64,000 nt of DNA from Castanea sativa (Eukaryota; Streptophyta; Magnoliopsida; Fagales; Fagaceae): contig NC_134017.1 of assembly GCF_040712315.1 (NCBI RefSeq), positions 1,208,001 to 1,272,000 on the forward strand, written 5' to 3'. The translations under genes were made by a program, and so were the position numbers. Of the stretch, positions 11,406-23,357 are shown piece after piece; positions within the stretch are counted from its first letter, which is position 1, and each line of letters begins with the position of its first letter. The notes beneath the pieces were generated by a model. It saw only the letters and a list, made by a program, of their open reading frames with translations. It made no database searches and was not told where the DNA came from.

Positions 11406-12889
11406 TACAAAGCGAGATGAAGTACACTTATTTTCTTAAGAAAAAAAGAAAGTTATTGTAAATTGTGTTTTTTTACTAATTTATGCATGTCTATATAAGC
11501 AAATACTTTTTTACCTATTTCTTTGAATTTTTTCCGATGTTAGAATTTAAAGATTAGTTAAAAACTTGTTTCGACATCAATATTTTTTGGAAAATGAATC
11601 ATTTCTTAAGAAATTTTTTTTTTTCTAAAGTATCTCATTTTCTTATATTTGATAGAGAGTAGAGACCTTAAAGTAAGTTGAAAATTTGTTTCTTAATTTC
11701 CTTTATTCAGCTTCGCATGTAGATTACAGAGTTGTTTTCTAAAAAAATTTAACAAAAAATATCTCTATCTTACGCCAAATTAAATAAGAAAAATTAAAAA
11801 ATAATTTTTCTTTAATCCATTTTTATTACCAAACTATCAAAAATACAAGAAAATAGGAAAAAATATAACCCCATAATAAGTTCTCTATTGAAACAAACTG
11901 ATTGTTTTTCTCAAAATATATTTTTTATAAAAGAAAAAACTGATTGTTAAAAAAATAAAATTTAAAATAAAAATAAAAATATCACCGCGTAGAAGCTTTT
12001 GTGGTCGAACACCGTGTAAGCAATCCACATCTTCTGAAAATCATGCCAGACAATGTAGTCAACCAGTCCAAGTCATGGATGACCGCTGCTTTGTGAAAGT
12101 TTTCGAAGTTCACACAAGCAAGTCCTCGTTTTAAGTCAAGCGTCTTCTTTTGACTAACTTTTTAAGTTTTCCCACGTCTCAAATTCAAATAATTTTTTCT
12201 TTTTTCTGAATAAATTCAAATAACCTATTATCACTAATCAATTTCTACATGATAAAGGGGAGACCACATCACCCTCTATTTATTAATTAGTGATAAATTA
12301 ATACTTGTCTCAAAATTTTAACTCATTGCTCCTGACAATTATTATTTGTTTCAAAAGATTTATCAGCGTGAATTCTAATTAATTTAACTGGTAAAAACTT
12401 TTGCCATTAAATAGGAGGTTTTAGAGTTCAAACCGCCACCTACACCAAAAACTAAATAGTAGCTAGCCTAATGATAAAATAAGAATAATTATCATGAAAT
12501 CGACACTATAAGTTGAAATTAGTATGTATAAAAAAGAATTTTGTATATTGGAAAAAGATAAATTTAGCATGAGGACTTCATAACATGCAAAGAAATGACT
12601 TCAAACAAAAATGAGGTCTTTGCAAGTACTGGTATGTGTTATCTGTGAACCTGATCAACCTCTATCTAATCACATGTCTTCAGATATTTTATTAATCTCA
12701 GCTTCAGAGCCAAATTGCTGTGATTTTCCAGGTCGGTTTGAGCAATGCAGTTTGTCTAGTACTTCACAGTTCACACTGCGCCCACACCACACCTTGGCCA
12801 ACCCAAAAAAAACTCCCCACTATCTTTAGTACCTCAAAAATAAAAACCATACCCATATGATACTCTCATTCTACCGTGCACCATAACTA
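11406..12889 (+). other. Non-coding upstream region of GDSL-2
   Basis: AT-rich sequence with no gene. From 11990 on it matches the upstream regions of the other GDSL copies (phrases TTGTGGTCGAACACCGT, CAAATTCAAATAA, GATAAAGGGGAGACCACAT). A degenerate family-A SINE lies at about 12385-12510. The final 290 bases are the shared promoter. Its TATA position, TATAAATA in GDSL-3 and GDSL-5, reads CAAAAATA here (about 12835-12842). Confidence 0.6.
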
Positions 12890-12925
12890 GTGAAAACTTG
12901 CTCAAATCATAAACCAACATTTGCC

Positions 12926-14862
12926 ATGGCAAGTCTAAGCATACACTTTTGTATTCTGGCCTTTTTTTCTGCGACCCTTCTCATTATTCCTTACACTTGC
13001 CTTGCTAAGTTGCCAGAAAACCATGCTGCATTGTTCATATTTGGAGACTCTCTCTTTGACGCTGGAAACAATAACTACATCAATGGCCCCAAAACAGACT
13101 TCTGGCCATATGGTGAGACCTTCTTCAAGCACCCCACTGGTCGAGTCTGCGATGGCCGTGTTGTACCTGACTTCATTGGTAACATTATATTTTTCACAAT
13201 ATACCAATTGTGGTTTCTAATATAATTACTTAATTAGAGTTTGATTAATGTAATTTTTTTTTGGCTCTGGATTTTTGCAGCTGAGTATGCAAATTTGCCA
13301 TTGATCAAACCATATCTGCAGCCAGGATTTGAAAACTATACTGATGGAGTGAACTTTGCATCTGCTGGGGCTGGTGTTCTTCCTGAGACTCATCCAGGAA
13401 CGGTATGTGATCTTCTGCATTATAGATATCTACAATTTGCATTAAGGGTTCGAAATTTTGGCAAAAACTAGTTACTGATAGTAATAATGATACAGTTATT
13501 TTATTACCATTGTTATCATTGAAATAAAGTGAAATTTGTAATGGAAAAGAACTACATATTAACTTGTCAACATATTCTAGACAGCATTTATCTAGGCTGA
13601 GCTGCCTTGCATGTTCAAAGAAGTAGGCCCATGCCTCTAGAGCAAAGCAGGGCATTCTTAACATTAACAATGTTATTAATACTGACTTTGATAATAATAT
13701 CTTAAACATTCATGTTAATTTTTTTATGTTCAAAAATAACAATGTTGATTTTTAAAATTTACCATTTTAGATAACTAGTATATTCATTCAACTCCTCTCA
13801 ACCAACAAAAAAAAAAAGTATATTCATTCAACCTACTCAATAGCATTTTTCATTCTTCTTTTTGTTCCTTTTCCAGATAAACCTTGAATTGCAACTAAGT
13901 TATTTTGAGGAGGTAGAGAAGAAGTTAAAGCAGCAGCTAGGTGATGCAGAAGCCAAGAAGTTGCTATCAAAATCTGTTTACTTATTTAGCATTGGCGGCA
14001 ACGATTACATCACCATCACATCATCTGTGAACCAATCCAATGTAATAACTTCTTCTTACAAGAAGAAATACATGACAATGGTGCTTGGCAATTTCACCAC
14101 TGCGATCAAGGTAGGCTTAGGTTCTCCTGTGCCTAACATAATTTTATGGATAAATAACACCTCTTTTTTCGCCCTAAACGCTGTCCAATTTCAATGTCCC
14201 CTAAATCATCAATTTATATAATTGACACCCCAATTTATGAGAATTGTATCAATGTAACTTTGTTGTTTTTTCAGAAAGTATATAAGATGGGAGGAAGAAA
14301 ATTTGGGTTCCAAAACTTGGGGCCTATAGGATGTATGCCTGCCACCAAAGTCTCATTGGGGATTACCAGTGATTGTGCCCATGAGCCTTCAGTAGTAGCA
14401 AAAATGCACAACATAGCCCTACCCAAACTCCTCAAGAAGATACAAACACAGTTACCAGGATTCAAATATGCACTATATGATTACTACACCACCCTAGCTG
14501 CAAGAACACTTTACAGTACAAAATTTGGTAATCTTCCTATTCCATCAAAATTTTACCAATATCTTTGCTTATACATACCATAACTAATCCTTCTTTGTTT
14601 ACTCAATAATTATATTGGAGTAGGTTTCAAGGTTGGGAAGAGTGCATGCTGTGGCAGTGGGACATACAATGGGGAGTTCACATGTGGAGGGAAAAATGGG
14701 ACAGTGAAGTATGAGTTATGCAGCAAACCTAGTGAATATGTGTGGTTTGATGCTGCACATCCAACTGAAAGTGCCAACAGACAATTAGCCAACTTATTTT
14801 GGAATGGACATCCAAAAATCACAGGGCCTTACAATCTAAAGAAGCTATTTGGCATCTTGTAG
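12926..14862 (+). CDS. GDSL-2: secreted GDSL (SGNH) esterase/lipase, 366 aa
   Basis: Five exons: 12926-13178, 13281-13402, 13877-14110, 14275-14527 and 14624-14862, all with GT-AG borders and matching phases. They give 366 residues. The start is the ATG at 12926, aligned with the starts of GDSL-3 and GDSL-5. The signal peptide covers about residues 1-27 (to YTCLA). Catalytic blocks: GDSL with S42, NFASAGAG in block II, GGND at 165-168, and D330/H333 in DAAH. Family role: hydrolysis of acyl esters in the apoplast or secretory pathway, often linked to defence or cuticle lipids; the exact role is not readable. It is the only intact member of the recent GDSL-2 to GDSL-5 group. A polyadenylation-type AATAAA lies at 14919-14924. 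Promoter homology is full but the TATA box is degraded. Confidence 0.92.
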
Positions 14863-14918
14863 AGCTGTGACATTTGGGACTGTATTATGTAGGATTGGTG
14901 ATTTGGTTTAGTACACTG

Positions 14919-14924
14919 AATAAA
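14919..14924 (+). terminator. Polyadenylation signal AATAAA of GDSL-2
   Basis: AATAAA lies 57 bases after the stop in a stretch conserved at GDSL-4 (48059-48064) and GDSL-5 (56254-56259). At GDSL-3 it reads GATAAA. The function is inferred from position and conservation. Confidence 0.5.
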
Positions 14925-15083
14925 ATCATCTCGCGTTTCAAATGTGTCTGTTGGCAAAATGTTTTCCACTTTTACTTCTTCTCTCTTTATGGTTTTTTTT
15001 GTCTTAATCTTAATTTTTTTTAAATTGATAATATTAGTTTTTATTTTTGAAAATAAGCTAAATTTTATCCTTTTGTCCCATAT

Positions 15084-15298
15084 TTAGAGGGCGTTTGGAT
15101 AGCGCAAACGCACGTCCACGTCCAAGTTTTTTTTTTTTTTTTTTACGCGTGTTTGTTACTGTTCATTGTCCATGAACAGTGATTTTAGGCCAATGAACAG
15201 TAACTTTTGGCATGAACAGTGTTTTTTACCCATTTAAAAATTATTTTCCTACAGTATTTTCAGTTTTCAGCAATAAGTTCTATCCAAACAGACCCTTA
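15084..15298. mobile_element. PIF/Harbinger-like MITE, 209 bp
   Basis: The body 15087-15295 starts GAGGGCGTTTGGATAG and ends CTATCCAAACAGACCC, good terminal inverted repeats, flanked by TTA on both sides. The 3' flanks of GDSL-3 and GDSL-5 show the empty site (CACATATTTA followed directly by the next bases). It contains CATGAACAGT-type phrases repeated internally and a T-run. Confidence 0.8.
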
Positions 15299-16920
15299 GT
15301 ACAAAAACTACCAAAAATTATACTCCCTTTTCACTTTTGCAAATAAGTTACTGAAAACTTTGATAATGATGCACTTACTTGGTCCATTATAAATAAGTTC
15401 AATCCAAAGTCCATATTATTAAAACCCAGTTGATCCAAAGCTCTAAATCCAAATTTGGCCCATTCTACAAATTTTGAGTTTTCCCTTAAAAATTATACAT
15501 AAATCAAATAAGTTGTGAGAAATAAGCTATTAGGCAGGGTCTTTGATTAGGCGTAAAATGCAATTTACTTGTTAACGTTGAGTTTTTTTTTTTTTTTTTT
15601 TTTGAGAAAATACTTGTTGAGTACTTGAGTGTACTCAACTGATATGATCCGCTACTCCTCCATCTAATTTTTGCTTAACATTATCTTTCTTCTTCTTCTT
15701 TACTTTTTCTTGTTCGTAAATTTCTTCTTGTTGACCACGATTTCCAATTTCTATCTCTTCTTGACAAATTTCCATGCTACTAGACATATGTTGGCACTTT
15801 GGCAACAACATCGTTCAAACATTGATGACATGATTATGGCGATAGGCTACTTGTTTATAAATTAAAAACATTGATAATAACGTTTAGGCTCTAGTACCTT
15901 TTCATTAAGCTATACAAGCATTGAAAACCACATTTTGAAATCATGTTTATTAATACCTAAGATATGTTTTCTACAAACCCAAAGATAATCAAATATGTCA
16001 AAAGTTTTGTAGTTCAATCTACATATTCTAATGTTTTCAAGGGAGACCTCTTAGGTTCAAAACTTCAAATCACTTAATTGTAATTATGAAATGAGTAGTG
16101 TTATGGGTACTCAAGTTTTATTACATTGAGCTAATAAATTGATGTGTCACTAATTATAAAGAGACAATTCAAATATTCAGTTATAAGATGATGGTTAAAG
16201 CCTACTAATTACATTCATTATCACGTTAGCTTGTAAGGATTTTTTTTTTTTTAAAGAGTTTTAATTTATGGCGTCTGCTCCTTATAATAGCTCTTTAATT
16301 ACTATCAAACCAAGATACCAATCAATTTTTGGTGTAGACAGAAATTGAACTCCAGATTTTTTGTTCAACCATCAGAGATTTTACTAGTTAGGCTAACTAA
16401 AATCCACTAATTTGTAAATTTTATATTGGAGAAACGTTAATGGATGCTAAGATAAACTTTCATAAAATAGTTTATTAACAATTACCCCAAGAACACTTGT
16501 TAATAAGAATCATTATTTAGTAAAATTCTTTAATTGCATGCCCTTCCTAAATGTGAATCCCAGTAATCAGCACAAACACAAATGGAAAGTGTTCCCCCCC
16601 CCCCCCCCCAAAAAAACCTTTAAATTCTTTCGAAAATGCATTGGTATGTATTCTTGATGACACCAGCAATGAGGTGATGTTAAGGCAATATTGATTGCCA
16701 CAAGAGTGACTTTCTGGTTCACATTTCTTATAGCATGTGGGAAGTGGGAACACATGAAGTTAACGAATGTTCATAAAGTTTGAGGAGATATTTAGGTATT
16801 ATTGATTGCCACAAGAGTGTCTTTCCAGTTCACATTTCTTATTGCATGTGGGAAATGAGGACACATGAAGCCAATGAATGTTCATAAAGTTTGAGGAGAT
16901 ATTTAGGTATTATTGATTGC
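15299..16920 (+). other. Intergenic duplicated block after GDSL-2
   Basis: Non-coding. It aligns with 48240-50060 (after GDSL-4) and, inverted, with 9900-11050. It holds a T-run near 15585-15603, a family-A SINE on the minus strand at about 16237-16405, and a 16-base C-run at 16594-16609. The phrase ATTATTGATTGCCACAAGAG occurs twice near 16685 and 16798, with a third copy interrupted by the hAT element at 16929. Confidence 0.6.
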
Positions 16921-17374
16921 CATAAGAGCAAGGAAGTCAGTACCATACCAAAGGCTATACCGGTTTGGCTACCGGTACGATATATTTCGGATACCGGTCA
17001 ATTCCGGTGTAGCGTTTCGAGTTTACCGCTATTTTATATATTTAATACACACACACACACACATCACACACACAAAATCTCTATTTACACACATACACAC
17101 AGAGACTCTCCAACTTTTAGTCTCATAAATACCTTCCATTTCAACTATTGTGTACTGATTGATATAGCAACCTAAAGATCAATTGGAGATTAGAATTGAT
17201 GCTGGTAAAACAATTAAAAAAGAAGAAAATGGAATTCTTAATTCAAACACCAAATCCAAATTAAGTAAAAGAATTGGAGAGATCAAAGGTTGGGTGAAAT
17301 AATGAAATTATCTACAAAATACTTTCATTATTGATTATTTTAAAGACAAAAACTGCCACAATTACCACACACAA

Positions 17375-17405
<31 letters not shown>

Positions 17406-17572
17406 CATAGCATTTTGTGTTTCGGTTCGGTATGGCTAGAATTCGCCAGTACGCGGCCGGTACGGCTGATATTTTTTTCGATATAAAATAGAAATGTACC
17501 GGTACCAGTGCACTGGCCGGTACAATATGTACCGGCCAGTACCGGTACGGTATCGACCACCCTGCATAAGAG
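16921..17572. mobile_element. hAT-like element built of GGTACC/CCGG words, copy 1
   Basis: The body 16929-17564 starts CAAGGAAGTCAGTACC and ends CCACCCTG, flanked by a perfect 8-bp duplication CATAAGAG (16921-16928, 17565-17572). The empty site GCCACAAGAGTGAC is seen at about 16695. Both ends are dense in CCGGTAC words in both orientations; the middle has CA/AC microsatellites. No transposase is present. A second copy is at 62940-63560. Confidence 0.85.
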
Positions 17573-17837
17573 TGACTTTCCAGTTCGCATTTCTGGGTGT
17601 GTTATTATTGTGTAAAAGCTTTTGTGGTCAAACACCGTGGAGCAATCCAAATCATCTTCTGAAAATCATGCCAGACAAAGAGAATTTATTTACGCTAACG
17701 TTCATGTGGGCAATGTAGTGAATCAGTCCATGTCATGGATGACTCTTGCTTTGTGAAAGTTTTCGTAGTTCACACAAGCATGTCCTCTAGCTCAACTAAC
17801 TTTTTAAGTTTTCCTGCATCTAAAATTCAAATAACTT

Positions 17838-18482
17838 TCTCAAACGATAAAAATGGAGAAATTCATCTTTCTTGATGACGTCTCCGTCATTGGCAAACAT
17901 CCACACCACCATACAACAAATGACGATCCGCCAAGAATTACACACTATTTGTGCTAAGGCAAGGTGCAGATACGCGAAAAGTTTCCTAACAAAAGGATGA
18001 ATGAGAAGACGAAGACCACTAGCGAAATCTGCTTCGTAGAAACAGACTTCATCAGCATATGAGTGACAGGCCCTATCCTCGTCACTCGGAATCCTAATTC
18101 TAACCAAACTAGGAAATTGAAACCTATCCCTGATTTGCTTCTCATCTTCCTCTGAGGGGGCACATTGGATGTTCCAAGCTTTGCAAGGAGTAGAAGGGGA
18201 AGTAACCTCTGGAATCTTGCGATTATCAGACGAAGATAACCCCATTTCCAGCTCACTAAACCTAACCTCCCCAAACATTTTCAAAGACCTAGCAACTCTA
18301 GCAAAATAAGAAACCACGAGAAATAAAGAGGAAAAGACAAACCTATACGAACAATCCTCCCCCAGGAAATGACTAACCCCCTTGAGACACTCTCCCTCCA
18401 CAATCTCAAGCAAACAACCTAAGCAAGCAAAAAGAAAAGACACTGAGGGACAATAGACCCTAACAAAAGAGTAATCTACCAT
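17838..18482 (-). pseudogene. Remnant of antisense PF04195-like gene of a Tat-type element
   Basis: A minus-strand frame of up to 220 codons. The part from about 18285 down to 17838 resembles the N-terminal half of the plant 'putative gypsy type transposon' proteins (PF04195): CKAWNIQC, RFQFPSLVRIRIP, EVCFYEADF, LLIHPFVRKLF and NSWRIVI are family-like phrases. The likely start is the internal Met at about 18280 rather than the first Met at 18482. The frame is cut at about 17838, where sequence of the duplicated GDSL upstream block resumes, so roughly three quarters of the gene are missing. It is probably non-functional. It lies antisense to the LTR at 18823-19288, the same layout as in the complete element. 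Confidence 0.65.
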
Positions 18483-18822
18483 GGGAGAGCAGAAAAAGAG
18501 AGAGGAGCATGAAGAACTTACCAGGGAACGCAGAACTGAAAAAGAAAGCTTGAAAAAAAAAAAAAAAAACCCCAGAACTCCAACTGAACAACGAAAAACA
18601 AAGAAAAGGAAAAATGAGGAAAAAATGCAAGATAAATGGCCAAAACGTGTGCGGGAAAACTGAGGAAATTCTGCACGTCAGAAAAATCTTGACCATACAC
18701 ATGGCACTCAGCATATCAAACATTAACTTGTCATAAATGCACTGTACATGGAATACGAAGCGTCAGATGGTTATGTTTTCATCTCGTCTAACTGACGAAA
18801 ATTCAAACAAGGGAGCAACTAA

Positions 18823-19288
18823 TGAGTCAGAAATTTATGATCGTCATTAATCTGAGATCGTCATTAACCAAGAGAAGATGTTACGCATTTATTACGCTTA
18901 TTGATGACAAAGTGTAACGGATGGAGCAATTGTCACAGAGTGAGCTGTGAATTTTAGACAAAATTTTGCAACGCACTAATCGTTGAACATAAATACAACA
19001 ATTCATTGCCCATTAATGAGACACGCAACTATAAAAAGAGAATGTAACAGAAGTTAAAAGTACACACACAAAAATACTCTACAAAAATCACTCTCCAGTC
19101 AATTCTCTCTAAAATCCTTCTCCCTAACTGACTTAAGCATCGGAGGCAGTTTGGCTAACGCCACACCGGCGTGTTACTCTTCCACCCAGTTCATTTTTGC
19201 AAGTTTTCCTCTAACAGAGACAACTCCAATCACAGCTTCATCCATCTACAACAACAAAGAGCTCAACTGCTGATTTTTTGCATCATCA
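18823..19288 (+). mobile_element. 3' LTR of a truncated Tat-like retrotransposon
   Basis: A purine-rich tract (ACAAGGGAGCAACTAA) precedes TGAGTCAG, the probable LTR start, and the end TGATTTTTTGCATCATCA matches the end of the solo LTR in GDSL-5 (read on its minus strand). A TATA-type CTATAAAAAG at about 19030 and the phrase GCCACACCGG near 19165 are also shared in kind. The rest of the element, upstream of the antisense remnant, is gone. The start is less certain than the end. Confidence 0.6.
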
Positions 19289-19299
19289 TGTGTAATCTT

Positions 19300-20890
19300 T
19301 AAGGGAAATACTAACAGATGACCTATCCATCTGGGCCAACTCAAAATTTGTAGAATGGACCAAGTTTGGATTTAGAGTTTTGGATCATCTAGGTTTTAAC
19401 AATTTGGACTTTGGATTGAACTTTTGTATAATGGGCCAAGTAAGTGCATCATTATCAAAGTTTTCAGTAACTTGTTTGGGATCCGCTTATTTTGCTGAAA
19501 CTGAAAACTTTTTGCTGAAAGTACTGTAGATAAAGGTAAAAGTTAGTTGAAATAATACAGTGGGATCCATAAATAGTACCAAAAAGTGCAGTAGGACTCA
19601 TAAATAGTAACAAAAATAAACTGAATAGTAAAATAAACTGGTTTTTTAATTGGTATCCAAACGCATACTTATCGACAAAAAATTTTACCAGTTAAGTTAA
19701 TTAAAACTCACACAAATAAATATTTTAAAACAAGTAATAATTGTCACGGTATAAGGAGTGATGAGTTAATTTTTTGAGATAAGTATTAATTTATCACTAA
19801 TTAATAAATAGTAGGCTATGTGGTCTCCCTTTATCATGTAGAAATTAATTAATGATAATAGGTTATTTGAATTTATTCCCCAAAAAAAAAAAAAGTTATT
19901 TGAATTTCAAATGTGGGAAAACTTAAAAAATTAGTTGAGCTAGAGGACATGCTTGTGTGAACTACGAAAACTTTCACAAAGCAGCAGTCATCCATGACAT
20001 GGACGGGTTGACTACATTGCCAACATGAAAGTTAGTGTTATTAAATTCTCTTTGTCTGGCATGATTTTCAGATGATTTGGGCAGTTTAGGAATGTTGTTC
20101 TAATAACGTTATTCATATTATTTAAAAATATGTGTAGGTGAAAAAATATATAAAAATACGTGTAATGTTATTTAAAAACTAAAAATATATTTAAACTCTT
20201 GTACTAAACGGCCTCTTGGATTGCTCCATGATGTTCGACCACAAAAGCTTCTACGCTGTAATAACACGCCCAAAGGATAAGTTTTTTTTTTTTAACAATC
20301 ATTTTTTATTTTTTAAATTTATTTTGAGAAAAATAATCAGTTTGTTTCAATAGAGAACCTATTATGGGGTTATATTTTTTCCTATTTTCTTGTATTTGAT
20401 AGTATGGTAATAAAAATGGATTAAAGGAAAATTATTTTAAAATTTTTCTTATTTAGTTTGGTGTGAGATAGAGTTATTTCCTACTGAAAATTTTCTAGAA
20501 AACAACTCTGTAATCTATACATGAAACTAAATAAAGAAAATTAAGAAACAATTTTTCACCTTACTTTAAAGTCTTTATCAAACACAAAAAAAATGAGATA
20601 GTTTTTAAAAAGATATTTTTCTTTTTTAGAGATGATTCATTTTCCAAAAAATATTTGATGTCAAAAAAAATTTTCAACCCATCTTTAAATTCTAACATCG
20701 GAAAAAATTCAATGAAATAGATTAAAAAAACTATTTGCTTATATATACATGCATAAATTAGTCAAAAAAAAGTCAATTTACAATAACTTTCTCTTTTTCT
20801 TAAGAAAATAAGTGTACTGCATCTCGTTTGGTATAACTTATGTTTATAATTGGCTGAAAAAAAGAAAAAGCAAACCATACAACAAATTAA
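19300..20890 (-). other. Inverted segment of GDSL flanking DNA
   Basis: 19310-19470 is the reverse complement of the block downstream of GDSL copies (compare 15345-15490 and 56470-56600). 19670-20890 is the reverse complement of the GDSL-2 upstream region (about 11240-12400). The two pieces meet at the Harbinger-like MITE at 19472-19666, so the gene that lay between them has been lost. No coding sequence remains. A small insertion (about 20081-20215, ends GCAGTTTAG and CTAAACGGCC) interrupts the inverted copy. Confidence 0.6.
19472..19666. mobile_element. Harbinger-like MITE (family 2)
   Basis: It starts TTGTTTGGGATCCGC and ends GGTATCCAAACGCA, an inverted repeat, with the family interior (ATAGTACC, AATAAGCTGAATAGTAAAATA). 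Five further copies lie in the window: three in GDSL-3 intron 2, one after GDSL-3 and one near 32.7 kb. No target duplication can be shown here because the two flanks come from different blocks. Confidence 0.6.
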
Positions 20891-21734
20891 AGTTTTAAAA
20901 ATTATACATAAATCAAATAAATTGTGAGAAATAAGCTATTAGGCAGGGTCTTTGATTAGGCGTAAAATGCAATTTACTTGTTGAGTATTTGAGTTACTCA
21001 TTGATATGATCCGCTATTCCTTCATCTAATTTTTGCTTTACACTCTCTTTCTTCTTATTACTCGTGGATATTTTGTCAAAATTTTCTTCTTCTTTACTTT
21101 TTCTTGTTCATAAATTTCTTGTTGTTGACCACAATTCTAATTTCTATCCAAATCATCTTCTGAAAATCTTGGTGTCTAACGTTCATGTTGGCAATGTAGT
21201 CAACCAGTCCATGTCATGGATGACTGCTGCTTTGTGAAAGTCTTCGTAGTTCAACCAAGCATGTCCTCTAGCTCAACTAACTTTTTAAGTTTTCCCACGG
21301 TTGAAATTCAAATAACTTTTTTTTTTTTCTGAATAAGTTCAAATAACCTATTATCACTAATTAATTTCTACATGATAAAGGGAGACCACATAACCTACTA
21401 TTTATTAATTAGTGATAAATTAATACTTGTCTCAAGAAATTAACTCATCACTCTTTATTCCATGAAAATTATTACTTGTTTCAAAATATTTATCTGTGTG
21501 AGTTCTAATTAACTTAATTGGTAAAAAATTTTGTCGTTAAATAAGCCTACACCAAAAATTAAATGATGTCTTAGCCTAATGATAATATAAGAACAATTAT
21601 CATGAAATAGATCCTATAAGTTGAAATTAGTATGTACAAAAAAAAAAAAAAAAAAGTTCTGTATTTTGGAAAAAGATAAATTTAACATGAGGACTTCATA
21701 ACACGCAAAAAAATGATTTCAAACAGTAATGAGG
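20891..21734 (+). other. Non-coding upstream region of GDSL-3
   Basis: Duplicated block in direct orientation again: 20895-21150 matches 15495-15760 and 48460-48720, then it jumps at about 21150 to the GDSL upstream block (phrase AAATCATCTTCTGAAAATC). A degenerate family-A SINE is at about 21495-21640. No gene is seen. Confidence 0.55.
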
Positions 21735-23059
21735 TCTTGCAACAGGGGCCAAGGTACATATAGTGTGGGGGGCCATGCCCCCCCCCCCCCTCCAAACTTT
21801 TGAAATCCTCTTTTAGTGTTGTATAAAAATAAATTTGACCCCTACAAATTATAATGATTGGCCCCTCTAAAAAATTTCACAAAACCTTCTTGCTATCAAT
21901 GGAAGAAAATTGGTCTAGCATAGTTGGATAGACCACCTAATACATAAGTCTAGACTACTCTTAACTCAATTTAAATCATAATAAAAGAGAAAGTAACCAA
22001 GTGTCCCACCTACTTGCATAACATGCTAAGAACCTGGAGTTTCCAAACTATTGAATAGAAGATAGTATCTGGTTTTAGAGTTCCAATTAGCTATGAATAT
22101 TCACCATCTTCACGGTTCATGCTTTTTCTTTTCTTTTTTACTGTTGTTTTACTTAGTTTTCTCTTTACTCTGATTTTGGATAATGACTTTCCTTTAAGAA
22201 AAATGTCATAGAGATCTATTCATTGTTAGATTTTATGTTATTTCCCTTTAAAATATAACAATGATTGCATTTAATCATTTACAATTCTAATATTTAGTTA
22301 GTTTCTCAAGTGGACTCCATTCAAACAATACACTAGACTTTTACCAAAATCTTATAAATCAGTAATCTCTAGGTGTCTTTCTTTTTATTTTTTCTAAAAA
22401 AGAAAAAGGACATTATTCCTATTGTTCTCAATTTTTAAATGCAATGCGCGTTGTTCGAATTGGTGTGTTTTTCTTTTCATTCTTAGCATTCAAATTCATT
22501 TATTCTAGTCCCATCATCATCATTTTTTCACAAAATTTGATCCTTTTCTCATATTTCCAATTTTTTTCCTCGTATGTTTTTCTCTCATTATCATCATCTC
22601 ATTTTTATATATTTTTAGTTGATTTTTTGTTTTCCTTTTGAATCCATGTGCCTTATAAGTTGTACCAACATTGATATGTTTCTACAACAGAATTTAGGTT
22701 ACGCTAGAGAGAAGAAACATTCTCAAGTCTTAACCCCCTCCCAATTTGAAAAAGGAAAAAATTGTTAAGAGTTTCACTATGAAAATAATAATGAATGGAA
22801 TTTATTTTATGAATGGTCATTATCAAGCACAATTCTAATAGGAGATGCTAAGGCTTTTAAAAAAATTCTTTTATATGTTTATAGCAAATTGAACAATTTT
22901 TTTTTAATCTTATTTGAGTTTTAAAATATTATAAAATGTTAAATTTGACTATTTTATATAGAACATATAATTATTGTATTAATTATGAGTTACGTCTAGC
23001 ATATAAATATATAATTCAGCTCCCAAGTGAAAAATCCTGGCTACACCCCTGTCTTGCAA
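21735..23059. mobile_element. hAT-like non-autonomous element, 1.3 kb, in the GDSL-3 promoter region
   Basis: The body 21743-23051 starts CAGGGGCCAAGG and ends GGCTACACCCCTG, flanked by a perfect 8-bp duplication TCTTGCAA (21735-21742, 23052-23059). GDSL-2 and GDSL-1 show the empty site (ATGAGGTC-TTGCAAGTACTG). It contains a 13-base C-run (21778-21790) and otherwise AT-rich DNA. The 65-codon frame at 22444 is T-rich and gives no family match. It lies about 300 bp before the GDSL-3 ATG. Confidence 0.88.
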
Positions 23060-23263
23060 GTACTAAACCTGATTAACCTCTATCTAACCACATGTCTTCA
23101 GATATTTTATTAATCTCAACTTCAGAGCCAAATTGCTGTGATTTTCCAGGCCGGTTTGAGCAAATCCAGAGAATGCAGTTTGTGTGGTCCTCCGCAGTTC
23201 ACAATGCGCCCACACCACACATTGGCCAACCCAAAAAAAAACTCCCCACTATCTTTAGTAGCT

Positions 23264-23271
23264 TATAAATA
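23264..23271 (+). promoter_or_regulatory. TATA box of GDSL-3
   Basis: TATAAATA lies 94 bases before the ATG at 23358. It is identical and identically placed at GDSL-5 (52788-52795). GDSL-2 lacks it. Confidence 0.55.
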
Positions 23272-23357
23272 AAAACCATACCCATATGATACTCTCATTC
23301 TACTGTGCACAATAACTTGTGAAATTAAAACCATAAAGTCATAAACCAACATTTGAC

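Noticed and set aside
13305..13709. 134-codon minus-strand frame in GDSL-2
   Set aside because: It spans exon 2 and intron 2 in antisense, and the copies in GDSL-3 and GDSL-5 are not conserved as a frame.
16891..17175. Overlapping small frames in the CCGGTAC element (also 63335-63595)
   Set aside because: The open frames follow from the repetitive GGTACC words, which lack stop codons. There is no coding signal.
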